A DNA stretch of 64,000 nt. It comes from Chlorokybus atmophyticus. Taxonomy: Eukaryota; Streptophyta; Chlorokybophyceae; Chlorokybales; Chlorokybaceae. The position numbers and the translations under genes were made by a program. A model generated the notes under the pieces. It did not search any database. It was not told where the DNA came from and worked only from the letters and a program-made list of their open reading frames with translations. The stretch covers positions 238,754 through 302,753 of the forward strand of contig RHPI01001965.1 in assembly GCA_009103225.1 (NCBI GenBank), given 5' to 3'. Shown in pieces: positions 1 through 10,418 of this stretch (positions are counted from its first letter, which is position 1; the number at the start of each line of letters is the position of its first letter).

Positions 1-206
1 ATGAGGCTCCCAACCAGCTCACCGTATGAATGTGTAGCCTTGTCAAGCACGGTGGTAGTGTCCTGCCTTGAGTAGATGTACTCCCACGCTCAGTGGTGTT
101 GCCTTGCCCTTGGCGTCTTGCAACTTGAACTTCTTGAGTACATTCAGGATCATCTGCTTCTTGGTGATCTTGATTGTCCTTGCAACTCTGTCTCTGGTGA
201 TGACAA
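1..206 (-). pseudogene. copia RT fragment beyond the insertion
   Basis: Continues the reverse-transcriptase region after unit A. The peptide around 'IVITRDRVARTIKITKKQM' repeats, with two base differences, the copia sequence at 1663-1745, then goes further downstream ('NVLKKFKLQDAKGKATPLS'). So roughly 80 bp of copia are present on both sides of the insertion. It is cut off by the window edge. Confidence 0.8.
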
Positions 207-382
207 TCCTTGATTGCCTTCTTAAGGCGCTTCGCCTCGGCGTCATCCGCGGCCAGAGGATGTCCCTTGAGCTCCTCCATCACTTTCCAGTTGTGTTTGT
301 TGGCTACTTCTAAGTAGTGAAACTGTTTGAATACCTCCTCAAACGCTGCGCACAAAGCACATGTAAGCAACACGAGTTGCAT
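207..382 (-). CDS. Possible second exon of the unit A protein (partial)
   Basis: An open frame from the Met at 382 reads through 'AFEEVFKQFHYLEVANKHN' and 'WKVMEELKGHPL' to the copia junction at 207. Copy 2 encodes a clearly related peptide at 5157-5361 ('AFDEVCKQFHYVEVANEHD'). The substitution pattern keeps the aromatic and charged positions. I infer a downstream exon or the second half of one ORF separated by an intron. No family is recognised. Confidence 0.4.
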
Positions 383-555
383 CAGCACACTGGCTCAAAG
401 CCATAGGGTCCAGCGCCAAGCGCACCCACATCCCACCCTCAACTTTACATACCACATGCCCTGCGGATTCGGATGCATATGATGTGCCCTGTTGTGCTTG
501 TTACCTTGCTGTGAGGTAGTCATAATGTGAATACAGGGGTGAGCATGCAAAGATG

Positions 556-1437
556 TTAAGTGCGGGCCCTCCCCCCCCGCCGGACATGGGGGGAGGAGGG
601 ATGCGGAACAAATGCATCTCGTGCATCTATGTTGATCAGGGAAGCGCCTTTATAAGGCCCATAGCGCACGCATGTGCAAGTGGGCATGGACCAAGTCCGC
701 ACCCACATGATGATGTTTGTATGGACGCTCGTGCACATGACGCTACAAAGAATGAGCCCACCTTTGATGTTCTCCCGGCGACCATGAGCGAAGTGAAGAT
801 CGAGAAAGTGAGCGGGCACACGGTCGAAGGAGCTCGCCGCCGCGCCGATGTGAGCCGCCACATCCACATGTTGCCGAGCCCGCTTCTTCAAGTTCTCCTT
901 CCAAGGGGTCGCGGGCTCGGTGTAGCGGTTGCACATCGCCGCCACCCGAGCATTAGGAGTGTAGGAGTCGCTCTCGCGGCGAAAGATGCTCACAAGTAGT
1001 GGATGGTTGGGCTCGTCCATGGGTTCATCAAGAGGGATGGCGGGCGCTTTTCCACGCTTGAGGCGGATGTTTTCCGCTTCCAACTCCTCCAACCTCCTCG
1101 CCATGGCCTCCGTGGGTGTGGTGGAGGCGTTGGAAACCGGGCTTGCCGCCCTCTTTCTACGCTTGTAAGTGACCGCGGGCGGGTCGTCGTCGTCATGATC
1201 ATCCTCATCATCACCATCACCATCCTTGTTCACCTCCTCCCCATCCACCACGAGGGGGTGCTTTCTTTTCTCCTCACTCTCCGCTCGCCTCTCCTCCTCC
1301 TCACTGAAGGTCTGGCAACACGGACTTCTCGCCTTTGCCAAGCGGTTGGAGGCCATGAGAGCCGCCGCCGCCGAGGCTTCCACGTCCTCGCCTTGCCCTT
1401 GGGCGCTTGCTTGCGCCCGCGTCAACCTCTTGTCCAT
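556..1437 (-). CDS. Hypothetical acidic coiled-coil protein of unit A
   Basis: This is a 293-residue ORF that I do not recognise. The start (MDKRLTRAQASAQGQ) is followed by an alanine-rich segment, a charged EEEERR stretch, a poly-Asp run (GDGDDEDDHDDDD), a basic YKRRKR patch that could act as a nuclear signal, a leucine-heptad-like helix (EAMARRLEELEAENIRLKR), a Pro-rich linker and a conserved block (EPMDEPNHPLLVSIF). The block is preserved at protein level in copy 2 (EPIDEPNHPLLVSIF). The last ~100 residues look like read-through into non-coding DNA, so the true exon probably ends near 'KENLKKRARQHV'. The protein-level conservation argues that this was once translated. Confidence 0.45.
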   Translation of the reverse strand: MDKRLTRAQASAQGQGEDVEASAAAALMASNRLAKARSPCCQTFSEEEERRAESEEKRKHPLVVDGEEVNKDGDGDDEDDHDDDDPPAVTYKRRKRAASPVSNASTTPTEAMARRLEELEAENIRLKRGKAPAIPLDEPMDEPNHPLLVSIFRRESDSYTPNARVAAMCNRYTEPATPWKENLKKRARQHVDVAAHIGAAASSFDRVPAHFLDLHFAHGRRENIKGGLILCSVMCTSVHTNIIMWVRTWSMPTCTCVRYGPYKGASLINIDARDAFVPHPSSPHVRRGGRART

Positions 1438-1469
1438 GGTGAAGGTCCCCCTTCCCCCTCACCACACTC

Positions 1470-1662
1470 GCCACCCTCGCCAAGGATGGCGCCGCCGTGC
1501 TAGGGTTTCAAGCGACTAGATAAGGAGCTTGTGGCTCACACTCACGCCTAGTGAGTGCTTGTGCCCCCTAGTGCCCGAGGCACTAGGGGCACAAGAGTCT
1601 CATAACTCATTAACGAGTTCTTGAGTTCATGGGCGCGCATTTCATGCGCTTCATGAACTCAT
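1470..1662 (-). repeat. Terminal module, copy 1 (two hairpins)
   Basis: This ~190-bp module is shared with 6478-6673, 17273-17475 (inverted) and 18499-18695. It contains a long stem-loop at 1558-1595 (CTTGTGCCCC … GGGGCACAAG) and a terminal palindrome (GAGTTCATG … CATGAACTC) just inside the end. Position and structure are constant although loop bases vary among copies. Confidence 0.8.
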
Positions 1663-4247
1663 ATACTTCTTGAGTACATTCAGGTTCATCTGCTTCTTGG
1701 TGATCTCGATTGTCCTTGCAACTCTGTCTCTGGTGATGACAATGCCGAGAAACAAGCGTGCATCGCCAAGATCTCGAATCTCAAAAGCAGATTGCAGTGT
1801 CACCTTGATATGTGACGTTGCAACAGTGTCGTTTGATGCCAAGATAATGTCGTCCACGTACACCAGCAACCACACTTGGCCGTATTCACTGATGAAGAGC
1901 CCGGGATCTGATGATGACTGCTGAACGCCCATTTCTTTAGCTCCTTGCTGAGCCGAATGGGCCAGACTCTTGGCGCTTGCTTAAGCCCATAAAGAGCTTT
2001 ATATAGCAAGCAAGCCTTTCCTGAGCCTCCCTCCTCGTAACCTTGAGGCTGCTGCACGTAGATCTGCTCATCCAACTCTCCATAGAGAAAAGCAGTCTTC
2101 ACGTCCAGGTGGTGCAGCTCCAAGTCCTCTACAGCAACCTTTGCAAGCAGCGCCCTGAAGGTTGTGTGCTTACTGGCAGGCGCAAACACCTCCTTGTCGT
2201 CAAAGCCCTCCTCCTGTAGGAAGCCCTTTGCCACAAGTCGCGCCTTGTAGCGCTCGATGTTGCCCTTGCCGTCACGCTTCATCTTGTACACCCACTTGAC
2301 AGGTATAGGCTTGACGCCTTGTGGAACCTGCTCAAGTACTCAAGTCTTGTTGGCGTGTAGCGAAGCAATCTCCTCATCCATGGCCTTGCGCCACAACTCA
2401 GCATCTGGAGCTGTATTGGCCTCATGGTAAGTGCTTAGCTCCTTCTCCTCAGTGGTTTCAGCGCTCATGGCCTGGAACCTTTGGTAGAATTGAGGTGGCG
2501 CTCTGTTTCTCACAGGTGAGCGCCTCTCCTGCTCATCCACAGGTGCAATCTCGTCCTCCTCAAGGTGTGGCGCACCATTAAGAACCTTTATGTTGGCAGA
2601 TGGTGTGGTGATGACCTCTGGCTCCTCAGCAAGGTCATTGTTCACAGGCGTAGAAGGTGTTGTTGGTGAAGTCGCCACCATCTTCTCGTCGAAGACAACA
2701 TCCCTTCGAACCACAATCTTCTTGCGGTCCTCAAGCAAGATCCTGTATGCCTTGGAGTTTGGCTCGTACCCGACAAAGACACCCATCTCCCTCACGTTCT
2801 CAAGCTTCCTTCTCAGCTGCTTGGGGATGTGTGGATACGCCTTGGCTCCAAACACACGCATGTGCGTCACATCAGGCTTCGCACCGTAGAACAACTCCCA
2901 CGGGGTCTTGGCTTTATTGCTCGTAGGTGACCTGTTGCGGATGTAATTGGCCGTGACAAATGCCTCAGCCCACAAAGCTTTGTCCAGCTTTGTATTTATA
3001 AGCATGGCACGCACGCGCTCCACAAGCGTGCGGTTGAGACGCTCTGCAGCACCGTTTTGCTCAGGGGTGTAGGGTGCAGTAGTCTCATGCTTGATGCCAT
3101 GCTCATTCAGGTAGCTCTTCAAGGTGTGGTTGAGATACTCAGAGCCTTGATCACTTCTCAACGCCAACACCTTTGTCTTTGCTTGTGTAGCCAGCTGAGT
3201 GAGTGTCCTCTTGACTACATCAGCAACATCCGACTTCGCAGCAACTGGAATAATAGCAGACAGCTTGCTGAAGTCATCTATGAAAGTGGCAACGTACCAA
3301 CTCCCTCCAGTGGACGCAACTGGCATGGGACCGCACACATCCATGTGCACGAGATGCAAGGGTGCTGTACTGGTGCGGGAAGAGGTAGGAAAAGGCTGCC
3401 TAGGCATCTTGCTCAGCACGCACGTCTCGCATAGATCATCTTTTACTGCGTTGATGTCCTCCGCTTTGATGTTGATCCCATTCACCATGTCCTCAGCCAC
3501 CAGTCTTGCCAGGTAGTCCCATTCAAGTCTTCGGTGCCAATGACGAGCTGTGTCCGATGCAGTGACTATCGCAGACAACGCAGGCTGCCGATCCAGTGTG
3601 ATGCAGTACAAGCTCTCTCGCAATGTGCCCTCCACAACAACAATGTTGTTCACCTTGACTTGACACTTTTGAGCATTGAAGTTAACTTTGGCGCCTGCGC
3701 TTGTAGCTCTTCGAACGGAGAACCGGCTGGAAGCTAATCCTGGCACGTGGATCACCTCTTTCAGGGCCACTTCATGTGTAGCGCCCGCCACCACAGTGTG
3801 TAGGATGACGGTGCCCACTCCCACAGCTTGCAAGTGCAGCTTGTTGCCAAAGCTCACTTTCACACCAACAGCATCGCTCAGAGCATGATATTCATGGAAC
3901 TCATATCTGTGTGGGGTCATATGCTGTGTGCACGCAAAATCAAACAACCAAGCGCTTTCGATAGCAGTGGTGCTAGCAGCAAGTGCTACAGCTTGTCTAT
4001 CAGAACCTTGTTTCTGTTGCTGATCGCGCTTCAACTTTCGACTGTCCTTCTTTAGGTGTCCCTTCTTGTCGCAGTAGTGGCAGGTACGCGTCTCCTTCTT
4101 CCCACCACCGTTATTGTTGTTGGGGCGTGAATTGGATTGTGCCGCGAATGCCACAGCTTCAGCCTCGTCCTGGCGTCCTGGTGAAGTGGATGCTCGTTGC
4201 TCGACTTGAAGTAGGCGTGGGGTGATGGCCTCGAGGGAGCTCCTCAC
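1663..4247 (-). pseudogene. pol: copia pol: zinc knuckle, protease, integrase, reverse transcriptase
   Basis: The 635-residue stretch from 4247 to 2340 contains a zinc knuckle (CHYCDKKGHLKKDS; the last ligand Cys is Ser), a protease signature altered to DFACTQHM (family: DSGA/C-T-x-HM), a GAG-pre-integrase zinc domain (H…H…CETC) and a DDE integrase core with HMDVCGP, LRSDQGSEY and PEQNGAAERLNRTL. A TGA near 2339 replaces a Trp codon, after which the same frame continues into RT ([29 protein letters not shown]). A frameshift near 1930 precedes the YVDD catalytic motif ([12 protein letters not shown]). The frame ends at the inserted unit A. Multiple lesions make it non-functional. Confidence 0.92.
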
Positions 4248-4758
4248 TGGTTGACTCCATAATGGTGACAGTCATCTCGAACTCCTTGGGCAAGCCAGCA
4301 AGGATGACCCAGACCACCTCCACCTCCTTCACTTCGTGTCCAATGGCAAGCAAGTCGTCCCACAGCTGCCTGGCTTGTGAGATGAACTTGATGACAGGTT
4401 CAGCAACATCCTTCCTCAAAGCATTCATCTGCTTCCTCAACTGCAACTTCTTAGCATTGTTTTTAGCCTTATAAACCTCAGCAAACTTCTGCCACAACTC
4501 TCTAGCAGACTTGCAACGTGCAACAAGCGCTAAGTGATGCTGTACCACTGTCAACGCAAGTGCCTGATTGGACTTTTTCTTCATGGGTGCGTCCTCTAAG
4601 TCGAGAGGGCGCTCCGTGGGATCCACCACCGACCATAAATCCTTGTGCATGAGTAGCATCTGCATCCGGATGCTCCATGTCCCATAATTGTCGAGGTTCA
4701 ATGGCTCGATGTTGACCTTATCATAGCTGGTCGCCATGCTTCCTTTGCTAGTCTGCAA
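4241..4758 (-). pseudogene. gag: copia gag (UBN2-type capsid), frameshifted
   Basis: Codes for the N-terminal Gag of a copia element: an 'EPLNLDNYGTWSIRM'-type start followed by a helical UBN2-like region with 'SARELWQKF' and 'KKLQLRKQMNALRK'. This family packages element RNA in the virus-like particle. Translation could begin at 4758 or at the Met at 4737, the latter matching the sister gag starts. Close to 4241-4247 an extra base shifts the frame; the downstream sequence continues in the frame that opens the pol ORF at 4247. The related gag fragments at 13741-14417 and 24154-24333 show the same N-terminal pattern. Confidence 0.85.
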
Positions 4759-4812
4759 TGAAGACGGCGCCTCCCCAAGCTACATTAACTTGTACTTGCT
4801 ATACTAGCGCTA

Positions 4813-4828
4813 GTGTGGGCCCATAACC
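4813..4828 (-). promoter_or_regulatory. Primer-binding site for an initiator-tRNA-Met half molecule
   Basis: On the minus strand the 16 bases GGTTATGGGCCCACAC follow the LTR end after three bases. They are complementary to the anticodon stem-loop of eukaryotic initiator tRNA-Met (…GTGGGCCCATAACC…) rather than to a tRNA 3' end. Drosophila copia is known to be primed by a 5' half of tRNA-iMet. The same site occurs next to two further copia relics (13619-13634 and 24422-24437). The match to tRNA-iMet relies on the known plant/animal sequence; the organism's own tRNA is not in this window. Confidence 0.75.
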
Positions 4829-4831
4829 TAT

Positions 4832-5157
4832 TGAGATTGCACAGTAGCAACAACGACAAAAGTGTGGCGTTGACAATTAAGCAGAGTGGATCTTACTGTA
4901 TTGCACAACATACAGTGTCTTATATGGTACACTAGTGAGTGCTAGTCAACACAAGTCAACGCTAGTCAAAGTCAACACTAGTCAACACTAATCAACGGTC
5001 AAAGTCAAAGTCAATGGTCAAAGTCAAAGGTTAAAGTTAACGTTGACCATAGTGGACTATAACTCTCATATCGGCAGTTGACCGTAACTCCCAAGGTGAA
5101 GATGATCATAGAAGTTTAGCTAAGGCGCCTAGCAAAGTACCTTCAACAGGCTTTACC
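4832..5157 (-). repeat. 5' LTR of the minus-strand copia element (outer end truncated)
   Basis: This stretch is homologous in reverse orientation to the 395-bp LTR at 15118-15512, including the dense GTCAA/TTGAC array and the GGCGCC-centred segment near the outer end. The inner edge is a TGAG (LTR end CTCA) three bases from the primer-binding site. About 16 outermost bases (expected to begin TGTTAAATG) are missing where unit A copy 2 begins. Divergence from the other LTRs is substantial, so this is an old insertion. Confidence 0.85.
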
Positions 5158-5542
5158 TTGGGCTTGGGCTGCGCCGCAACCACATCCTTCAACGCCTTTC
5201 AGTAGCCGCTTTGCCTCATCATCAACCATTGTGAGGGGGTTGCGCACCAGCTCGTCCACAACCTTCTAATCATGCTCGTTAGCCACTTCCACATAGTGGA
5301 ATTGCTTACACACCTCATCAAATGCTGCGCACAGAGCACACATGAGCAACACGCATTGCATGTTCATGCGGGCAAAGCCAATGAGTTTAGCGCCAAGCGC
5401 ACCCCAAATCCATTCCCATACCTATCATGTGCATATGCGCATGCAAATGCGGATATTATGCCCTGTTGTGCTCGTTCCCTTACTGTGGGGTAGTCATATG
5501 TGAATATAGGGTGAGCGTACAATGGTGTTAAGTATGGGCCCC

Positions 5543-5543
<1 letters not shown>

Positions 5544-5637
<94 letters not shown>

Positions 5638-5638
5638 N
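5544..5638. other. C homopolymer ending in an assembly gap
   Basis: About 94 consecutive C followed by one N. In unit A copy 1 the matching position is an ordinary short C tract followed by GCCGGACATGG. The length is therefore likely an assembly or sequencing artefact rather than real sequence. Confidence 0.8.
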
Positions 5639-6477
5639 TAGACATCGGGCTAGCGCCTTCATAAGGCCCATCATGAACGCATGTGCAAGTGTATGTGGGC
5701 CTAATCTGCACCCACATATTCATGTACCTACATGCGCGTGTATGTGGCTTAACAAAGAATGAGCCCACCTTTCATGATAACTTTGCGGCCTTTAACAAAG
5801 TGGGGGTCTTCGGCGAGGTGGGCGGGCACACGATCAAAGGAGGATGCCGCCGAGCAGAGCAGAGCCGCAACCTTGAGGTGTTATCGAGCCCGCTTTTTCA
5901 AGTCCTTCCTTCAAGGGGTGACGGGCTCGCTGAAGCGGGTGGCCATGGCTCCCACTCGAGCGTTGGGGTTGGTGGAGTCGCCGCTATCACAACAAAAGAT
6001 GCTCACAAGTAAGGGGTGGTTGGGCTCGTCAATGGGCTCATTACACGGGATGGAGGGCGCCTTCTCACGCTTGAGGCGCATATTGTCCGCGTTCAACCTC
6101 CACATCATTGCCTCTGTGGGTGTCATGGGTGGGGTAGAAGCATTGGAGAGCAGGCTGGCCTCCCTCTTCCCACGCTTGTAAGTGACGAAGGGCGGGTTCA
6201 CATCGTCCTCATCCTCCTCACCACCACCATTACTCTCCTTGTTCACCTCCTCCTCTCCCCTCCCCACGGGGGGGGCGCACCTCTCCCTCCTCCCTCGTCA
6301 CTCTCCTCTCCTCCTCCTCACTCAAAGTGTGGCGATACGAACTCTTAGCCCGCGACAAGCGATTGGCGGATACCATCGCCGCCGCGGCTGTGGCCGCCAC
6401 CTCCATCATTTTGGGCACTTGCTTGTGACCATGTAACCATGGTACAGGTCCTCCGCTCACACCTCCTCACCACACTC

Positions 6478-6673
6478 GCCACCCACGCAAAGGGTGGCGC
6501 CGCCGTGCCAGGGTTTCAAGTGACTAGATGAGGAGCATGTGACTCATAACTCACTCTATAGAGTGCTTGTGCCCCCAAGTGCCTAGGGCACTAGGGGCAC
6601 AAGAGTCTCATAACTCATTAACGAAATTTCGAGCTCATGAGAGCGCATTTTATGCGCTTCATGAAGTCATATA
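6478..6673 (-). repeat. Terminal module, copy 2
   Basis: Same ~190-bp module as 1470-1662, with the stem-loop at 6566-6603 preserved (GTGCCCCCAAGTGCC … GGGCACTAGGGGCAC). The terminal palindrome has one substitution in the right arm. Confidence 0.75.
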
Positions 6674-6714
6674 TCGTTATGTGAAGCTATAGGTTGCTGT
6701 TATGTTCCAATTTA

Positions 6715-7083
6715 TGTTAAATGTTACTAATTGTTGAATGTACATGTATGAGCGGCGCCAACATGTAGTTGGTACGAACAGCCTAACCTTCATAGTTACG
6801 GGAGTTACGAGAGTTATGAGAGTTACGGCAATTATGGTCAATTGTGGTCAACTTTGATGTTGACCGTTAACTTTGACCGCTAATTGGTGTTGATTTCTAC
6901 TAGAGTTGACTAGAGTTAATTAGTACTTAGTAGCATCGTATATGAGACACTGATTACTGCTTAATACAAAGGGTCGCATATTGTCTCGATAGTTGGCGTG
7001 CTTGCTGCACTTGTCCTTAGTGTGTGCACGCTTGTATGTAAGAGGCACATATACACACACACTAGATGCATTACTAGTTCTCA
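6715..7083 (+). repeat. Solo copia LTR
   Basis: A 369-bp LTR starting TGTTAAATG and ending AGTTCTCA, homologous to 15118-15512. It carries the GTTACGGGA-type short repeats, the TTGAC array and a TATA-like GTATATGAGACAC near the presumed start of transcription. No primer-binding site follows and no internal domain flanks it, so it looks like the product of LTR-LTR recombination. I could not identify a target duplication. Confidence 0.8.
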
Positions 7084-9327
7084 CTAGTTTGTTAATAAAG
7101 AGATGTATTTGATATCGTTGTTTGCATAAAACGCGCAATTGGCCAAATGCTGGCGCTGGTTGTAATGCGGTTGGTTAATTAAACGCGCACAAGCGCGCGA
7201 CCTAAGTCAGTTGTTGGTTGATTTGTTTTTGCATCAATTGCGCTAGTTTAAGATTACGTCGCCAACCATTGCAAAATTAATGTTAGTATATAACTTTTGG
7301 ATCGTCACGGTCATCGCTAATTTCCTTATAGGTAAACGTGCATTTCATTCTGTAACATGTTGTAAAAGTTATAACATGCGCAGGTGCTGCACGCGTGCCC
7401 ACCCGTTTGGATACTTGGGTCATATTACCCATGGGCAATGCATAGTTATGCGGGGCATGTACCACAATATGCAAACTATTGTGTATGATAATGAAGCTCC
7501 CACCTAGCAACAACATATTATGTTTTGTCTTGTTGTCGCAGAACCATGTGCTTGCTTTAACCTTCTCATAACGTGCTTGTCGCACAACCCCATCAGGGAG
7601 GTCTGGCAATATGAGAGGCACAACGAGTACATGGTTGGATTTTGCACAATATAAGCGCGCAAGCCCGCAAGTGAGGCCCTCACACTGTTGACCGATTTAT
7701 AAACTCAAGGCAAATATGGGTGCAAGGCGTTCATCTTTGCACTGCCATGTTCGAGCTTCTCTACTGCTGCTATGCAATGTGCTTGATAGCTCCCAAAGAG
7801 CCACCTTTGCGGGGTAATTACCTTGTGCCGTACTCGCAAGTACCAAACATGTATGTGCGTAAGCTCATACCAAAAACCACGCGATGAGCAATGCTTGGCC
7901 TCATTCATATGTGCCCATCCTACTCGATAAATGTTTTTAGCCTACCACATAGTGACGCACTTATGGCAAGCCTGACTGGCTCCGGCTCCCCAAGTGTGGG
8001 CAATGCATGTAATTGCTGGTTTCAACCGACCGTGCACACGACGGCCCAATGACATGATGTATGAGTTCAGTTTCTACTAACAGCCGTGACCCGGCTAGTT
8101 AACCTGGTTGGGTCCAACATACAAGTGGCGCATAGCAGGCAATGAGCGGCCGCTTGGTTACATCATATAGTTAAGTTGTTCATGAATGGCACTTAAGCCA
8201 ATTGCAAACCGCGCAAATGCGCTTTCTATTACCAATGATAAAACCGTGTTTTGTATATATATATATATATATATGGATCCACTTGTGTGCACGGCCGTTG
8301 AACCCAGGAGTAACCGGTATTTTGAGAAAAATGTTAAGGTGTCTATAGTTGCAATGGAGTGAAGGTGCGTGTCGTTGTTGCAAACCAACGGTGCCTCACC
8401 ATAAAAACAAGACTAGTATTGCACAAGTTGCTTGCTTCACATGAAGACATGGCTGCACACAATACCGCGACAGTTAACAAGATTGTGGCCAAATACATAG
8501 TTGATACGCTAGGTTGTAACATTTTTCAATTGTGTGGGAGTGTGCAGAGTCTGCAGACCTAGTAGCCTTTGCATGGTCAAGCTACTCATGTCTTGCAAGG
8601 CACATATGTGTAATTACCCCACGCCGCAAGGTAGCATGATGTGAGCTTATGATAGTCGGCGCTGCACTGAGTGATACATTGTGTCTATGAATGCACACTA
8701 ACAACCTCGCATTGTGAGTGCACCTAGGCGGACCTTGTAAGCTAGCATGCCGTTACTCGTGCAAGAGGTACATGTGGCATAGTGAGAAGCATTATGCTAT
8801 TTGCATGTGGGTGAAAGTTGTAAAAGGAAATAGGCATGGGCCCAGCATGCTTTAATACCCACTATAGGCAATTGGGTGGGGCCACCTTAATACAAACAAG
8901 AAGTGTGCTTTTAGCACTGCCGTGCGTGTTCCAAGTCCGCAGCCATAGTCACTGAAAAGTAGAGGGATAAGCGCGTATAATGGCATTATTGGCGAATAAA
9001 TGTCCCCAATGGTGAAGCCTAATGCAAAGTAGTAGTGGCCTTATGCTTCCATAGCCTGAGTGGGTCAATACATTGGCCGTTAAAAGGCTGGCAGCAAATG
9101 GCCGACTTCCTCCATGTGCATCCCATTGAACTATATGACAACTTACACGCTAATGAGGCAGTATCAATGGTAATACATAGCCGCCACTTCCGATATAATG
9201 CGCAATAGCAAAGGCAGTTGGCAATTAGTAGTTGTGGCGGCGGTGGCGGTGGTGGCGGCGGTTCTTAGCAGTAATGACCCAGCGGCGACACCCACAATAG
9301 CAGCGGCAATAGTCTCCTCTGCCCGCC
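7084..9327. other. Non-coding stretch, no gene recognised
   Basis: About 2.2 kb without a convincing reading frame; all ORFs are short and none shows a domain. It contains an AT dinucleotide run at about 8255-8273. I see no tRNA or repeat boundary here. Confidence 0.6.
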
Positions 9328-9655
9328 CCACCATCTTTTGATGTGTTGGCTACATGCCAAGGTGCAAGTTCGCCCCCTCCCCCTCCGCCCTCTTGCTTAT
9401 GGCTTGCACACAATTGGCGCCCCTTTGCAGCTAACGCGTCAGGTTGCTCTTCATAGCTCGCCCCCACCCTTTCTGGCAGTGGCGAGAATCCCCCTCCTCC
9501 CTCCCCACCATCTTCTGGTGTGTTGCTGCATGCCAGGGTGCAAGACCGCCCCCTTCCCCTCCAACCTCTTGTATGTGGATTGCACACATGTGGCGGCCTC
9601 TTGCAGCAGCAGCTGTGTCAGGCAGCTCACCATTGCCCTCCCCCACCCGCTATTG
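9328..9655. repeat. Two imperfect 177-bp tandem repeats, C-rich
   Basis: Copies starting at 9328 and 9505 share CCACCATCTT, a GTGTTG…GCATGCCA block, a C-rich segment, a TTGCACACA block and the CTCTTGCAGC-like end. Translated frames over this region are repetitive artefacts. The stretch just upstream (9235-9265) is a GGC/GGT trinucleotide run. Confidence 0.7.
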
Positions 9656-9762
9656 GTTAGTATGCGGTTAGTCTAATTGTTTGCCTGCAAGTTTGCCGCC
9701 ACTACCTGCTTACCAAGCACTCTTTCGCAACCCCTGAGCAGGAGATAACAGTGCAAGCAAGA

Positions 9763-9850
9763 TGTTAAATGTTATAGCTTGTTGAAAGTACATGTATAGG
9801 TGGCGCCTACATGTAGTTGATACGATCAGGTTAACCGTTATAGTTGCGGG
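9763..9850 (+). repeat. First 88 bp of a split copia LTR
   Basis: Matches the first ~88 bases of the LTR at 15118 (TGTTAAATGTTATAGCTTG onwards) and stops at ATAGTTGCGGG. The remainder begins at 13324. The last four bases CGGG are repeated at 13324-13327 on the other side of the insertion. Confidence 0.88.
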
Positions 9851-10418
9851 TGTCATGCGCGTGCGTGTTGGTGGCGCAACGCATCGATTATGAGGGCTTT
9901 TGAGGTCATATTTCATGAGATAGAGCTGAGTTACGGTCATCACATCGAGGTGTAACTCAATTACGCTGGTAGGACTCACACTGTGACTGAAAATCGCTGG
10001 TTATGACTGATTTGGGTTGTATGGTAGTTGTGGCAGCCAAAGTGGTTAAAACGGTTGTCGAGGCGTGGTAGGAGGGTATGTAAGTGTTCTTGACTTGTGT
10101 TGCAGCTAGTTGAGCGCAAGTCCCTTGTTCTATTGGGAGTATACAGCTACTTGGAGAGGCTTCAAGACTTGGTTGGTCGTTGCCTTGGTTGTGTGCTTGC
10201 CTTGAGTGTGCACGTGCTTGGATACGCTTGTGTGAAGTGTATGAGCGTGTGCCACACCTTGCGAACGGACTTAGCCTCATCTCCCCGTGCATCACATGCC
10301 AATTGCAAGTATAGAAGGCCGTGCTTGAGTCTAGGTTGGCTAAGACACGCGCTTGTTATTTGCGCTCAACTCATTGGCATAAAGGTGTGCGGGTGTTTGT
10401 GGTTGTGGTGGACGTGGA
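9851..10418 (+). other. 5' untranslated part of the gag-protease element
   Basis: 568 bp between the element's left end and the ATG at 10419. It probably includes the 5' terminal repeat and leader, but no LTR copy or primer-binding site could be assigned. Short ORFs here are not convincing. Confidence 0.5.

Larger units (their letters stand above)
207..1662 (-). mobile_element. Unit A copy 1: unclassified element inserted in copia pol
   Basis: Homologous to 5158-6673. On the minus strand it begins with a ~190-bp terminal module (1470-1662) that contains two strong stem-loops and recurs at both ends of the foldback structure at 17.3-18.7 kb. It is followed by a 293-codon ORF (556-1437), non-coding sequence with a C-rich tract, and a second short coding segment (207-382). 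The copia sequence resumes at both edges with a ~80-bp duplication. It has no recognisable transposase or RT, so it is probably non-autonomous or carries host gene fragments. Confidence 0.7.
1..5157 (-). mobile_element. Ty1/copia LTR retrotransposon, decayed, truncated by the window edge
   Basis: Read on the minus strand this runs 5' LTR (4832-5157), primer-binding site (4813-4828), gag (from 4758), zinc knuckle, protease, integrase and reverse transcriptase, in the gag-PR-IN-RT order that defines Ty1/copia. The RNase H end and 3' LTR lie beyond position 1. The reading frame is broken by a frameshift near 4241-4247, an in-frame TGA near 2339, a frameshift near 1930 and a 1.46 kb insertion (207-1662). 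It is therefore a dead copy. Its LTR is homologous to those at 6715-7083, 9763/13324-13615 and 15118-15512, so several members of one family are present. Unit A copy 2 replaces the outermost bases of the LTR. Confidence 0.93.
5158..6673 (-). mobile_element. Unit A copy 2, with a C-homopolymer and gap
   Basis: Homologous along its length to 207-1662. On the minus strand it has the terminal module (6478-6673), a truncated version of the acidic protein (5911-6267, with an 'RGKREASLLSNASTPPM' basic/Ser-rich part and the PNHPLLVSIF block) and the 'FHYVEVANEHD' segment (5157-5361). The latter has a stop after 'ANEHD' and continues as 'KVVDELVRNPL'. The region corresponding to the C-rich tract of copy 1 is a 94-base C run ending at an N (5638). 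The outer end abuts the copia LTR at 5157. Confidence 0.7.

Noticed and set aside
5364-5768. Poly-Gly ORF
   Set aside because: Translation of the C homopolymer beside the gap; artefact.
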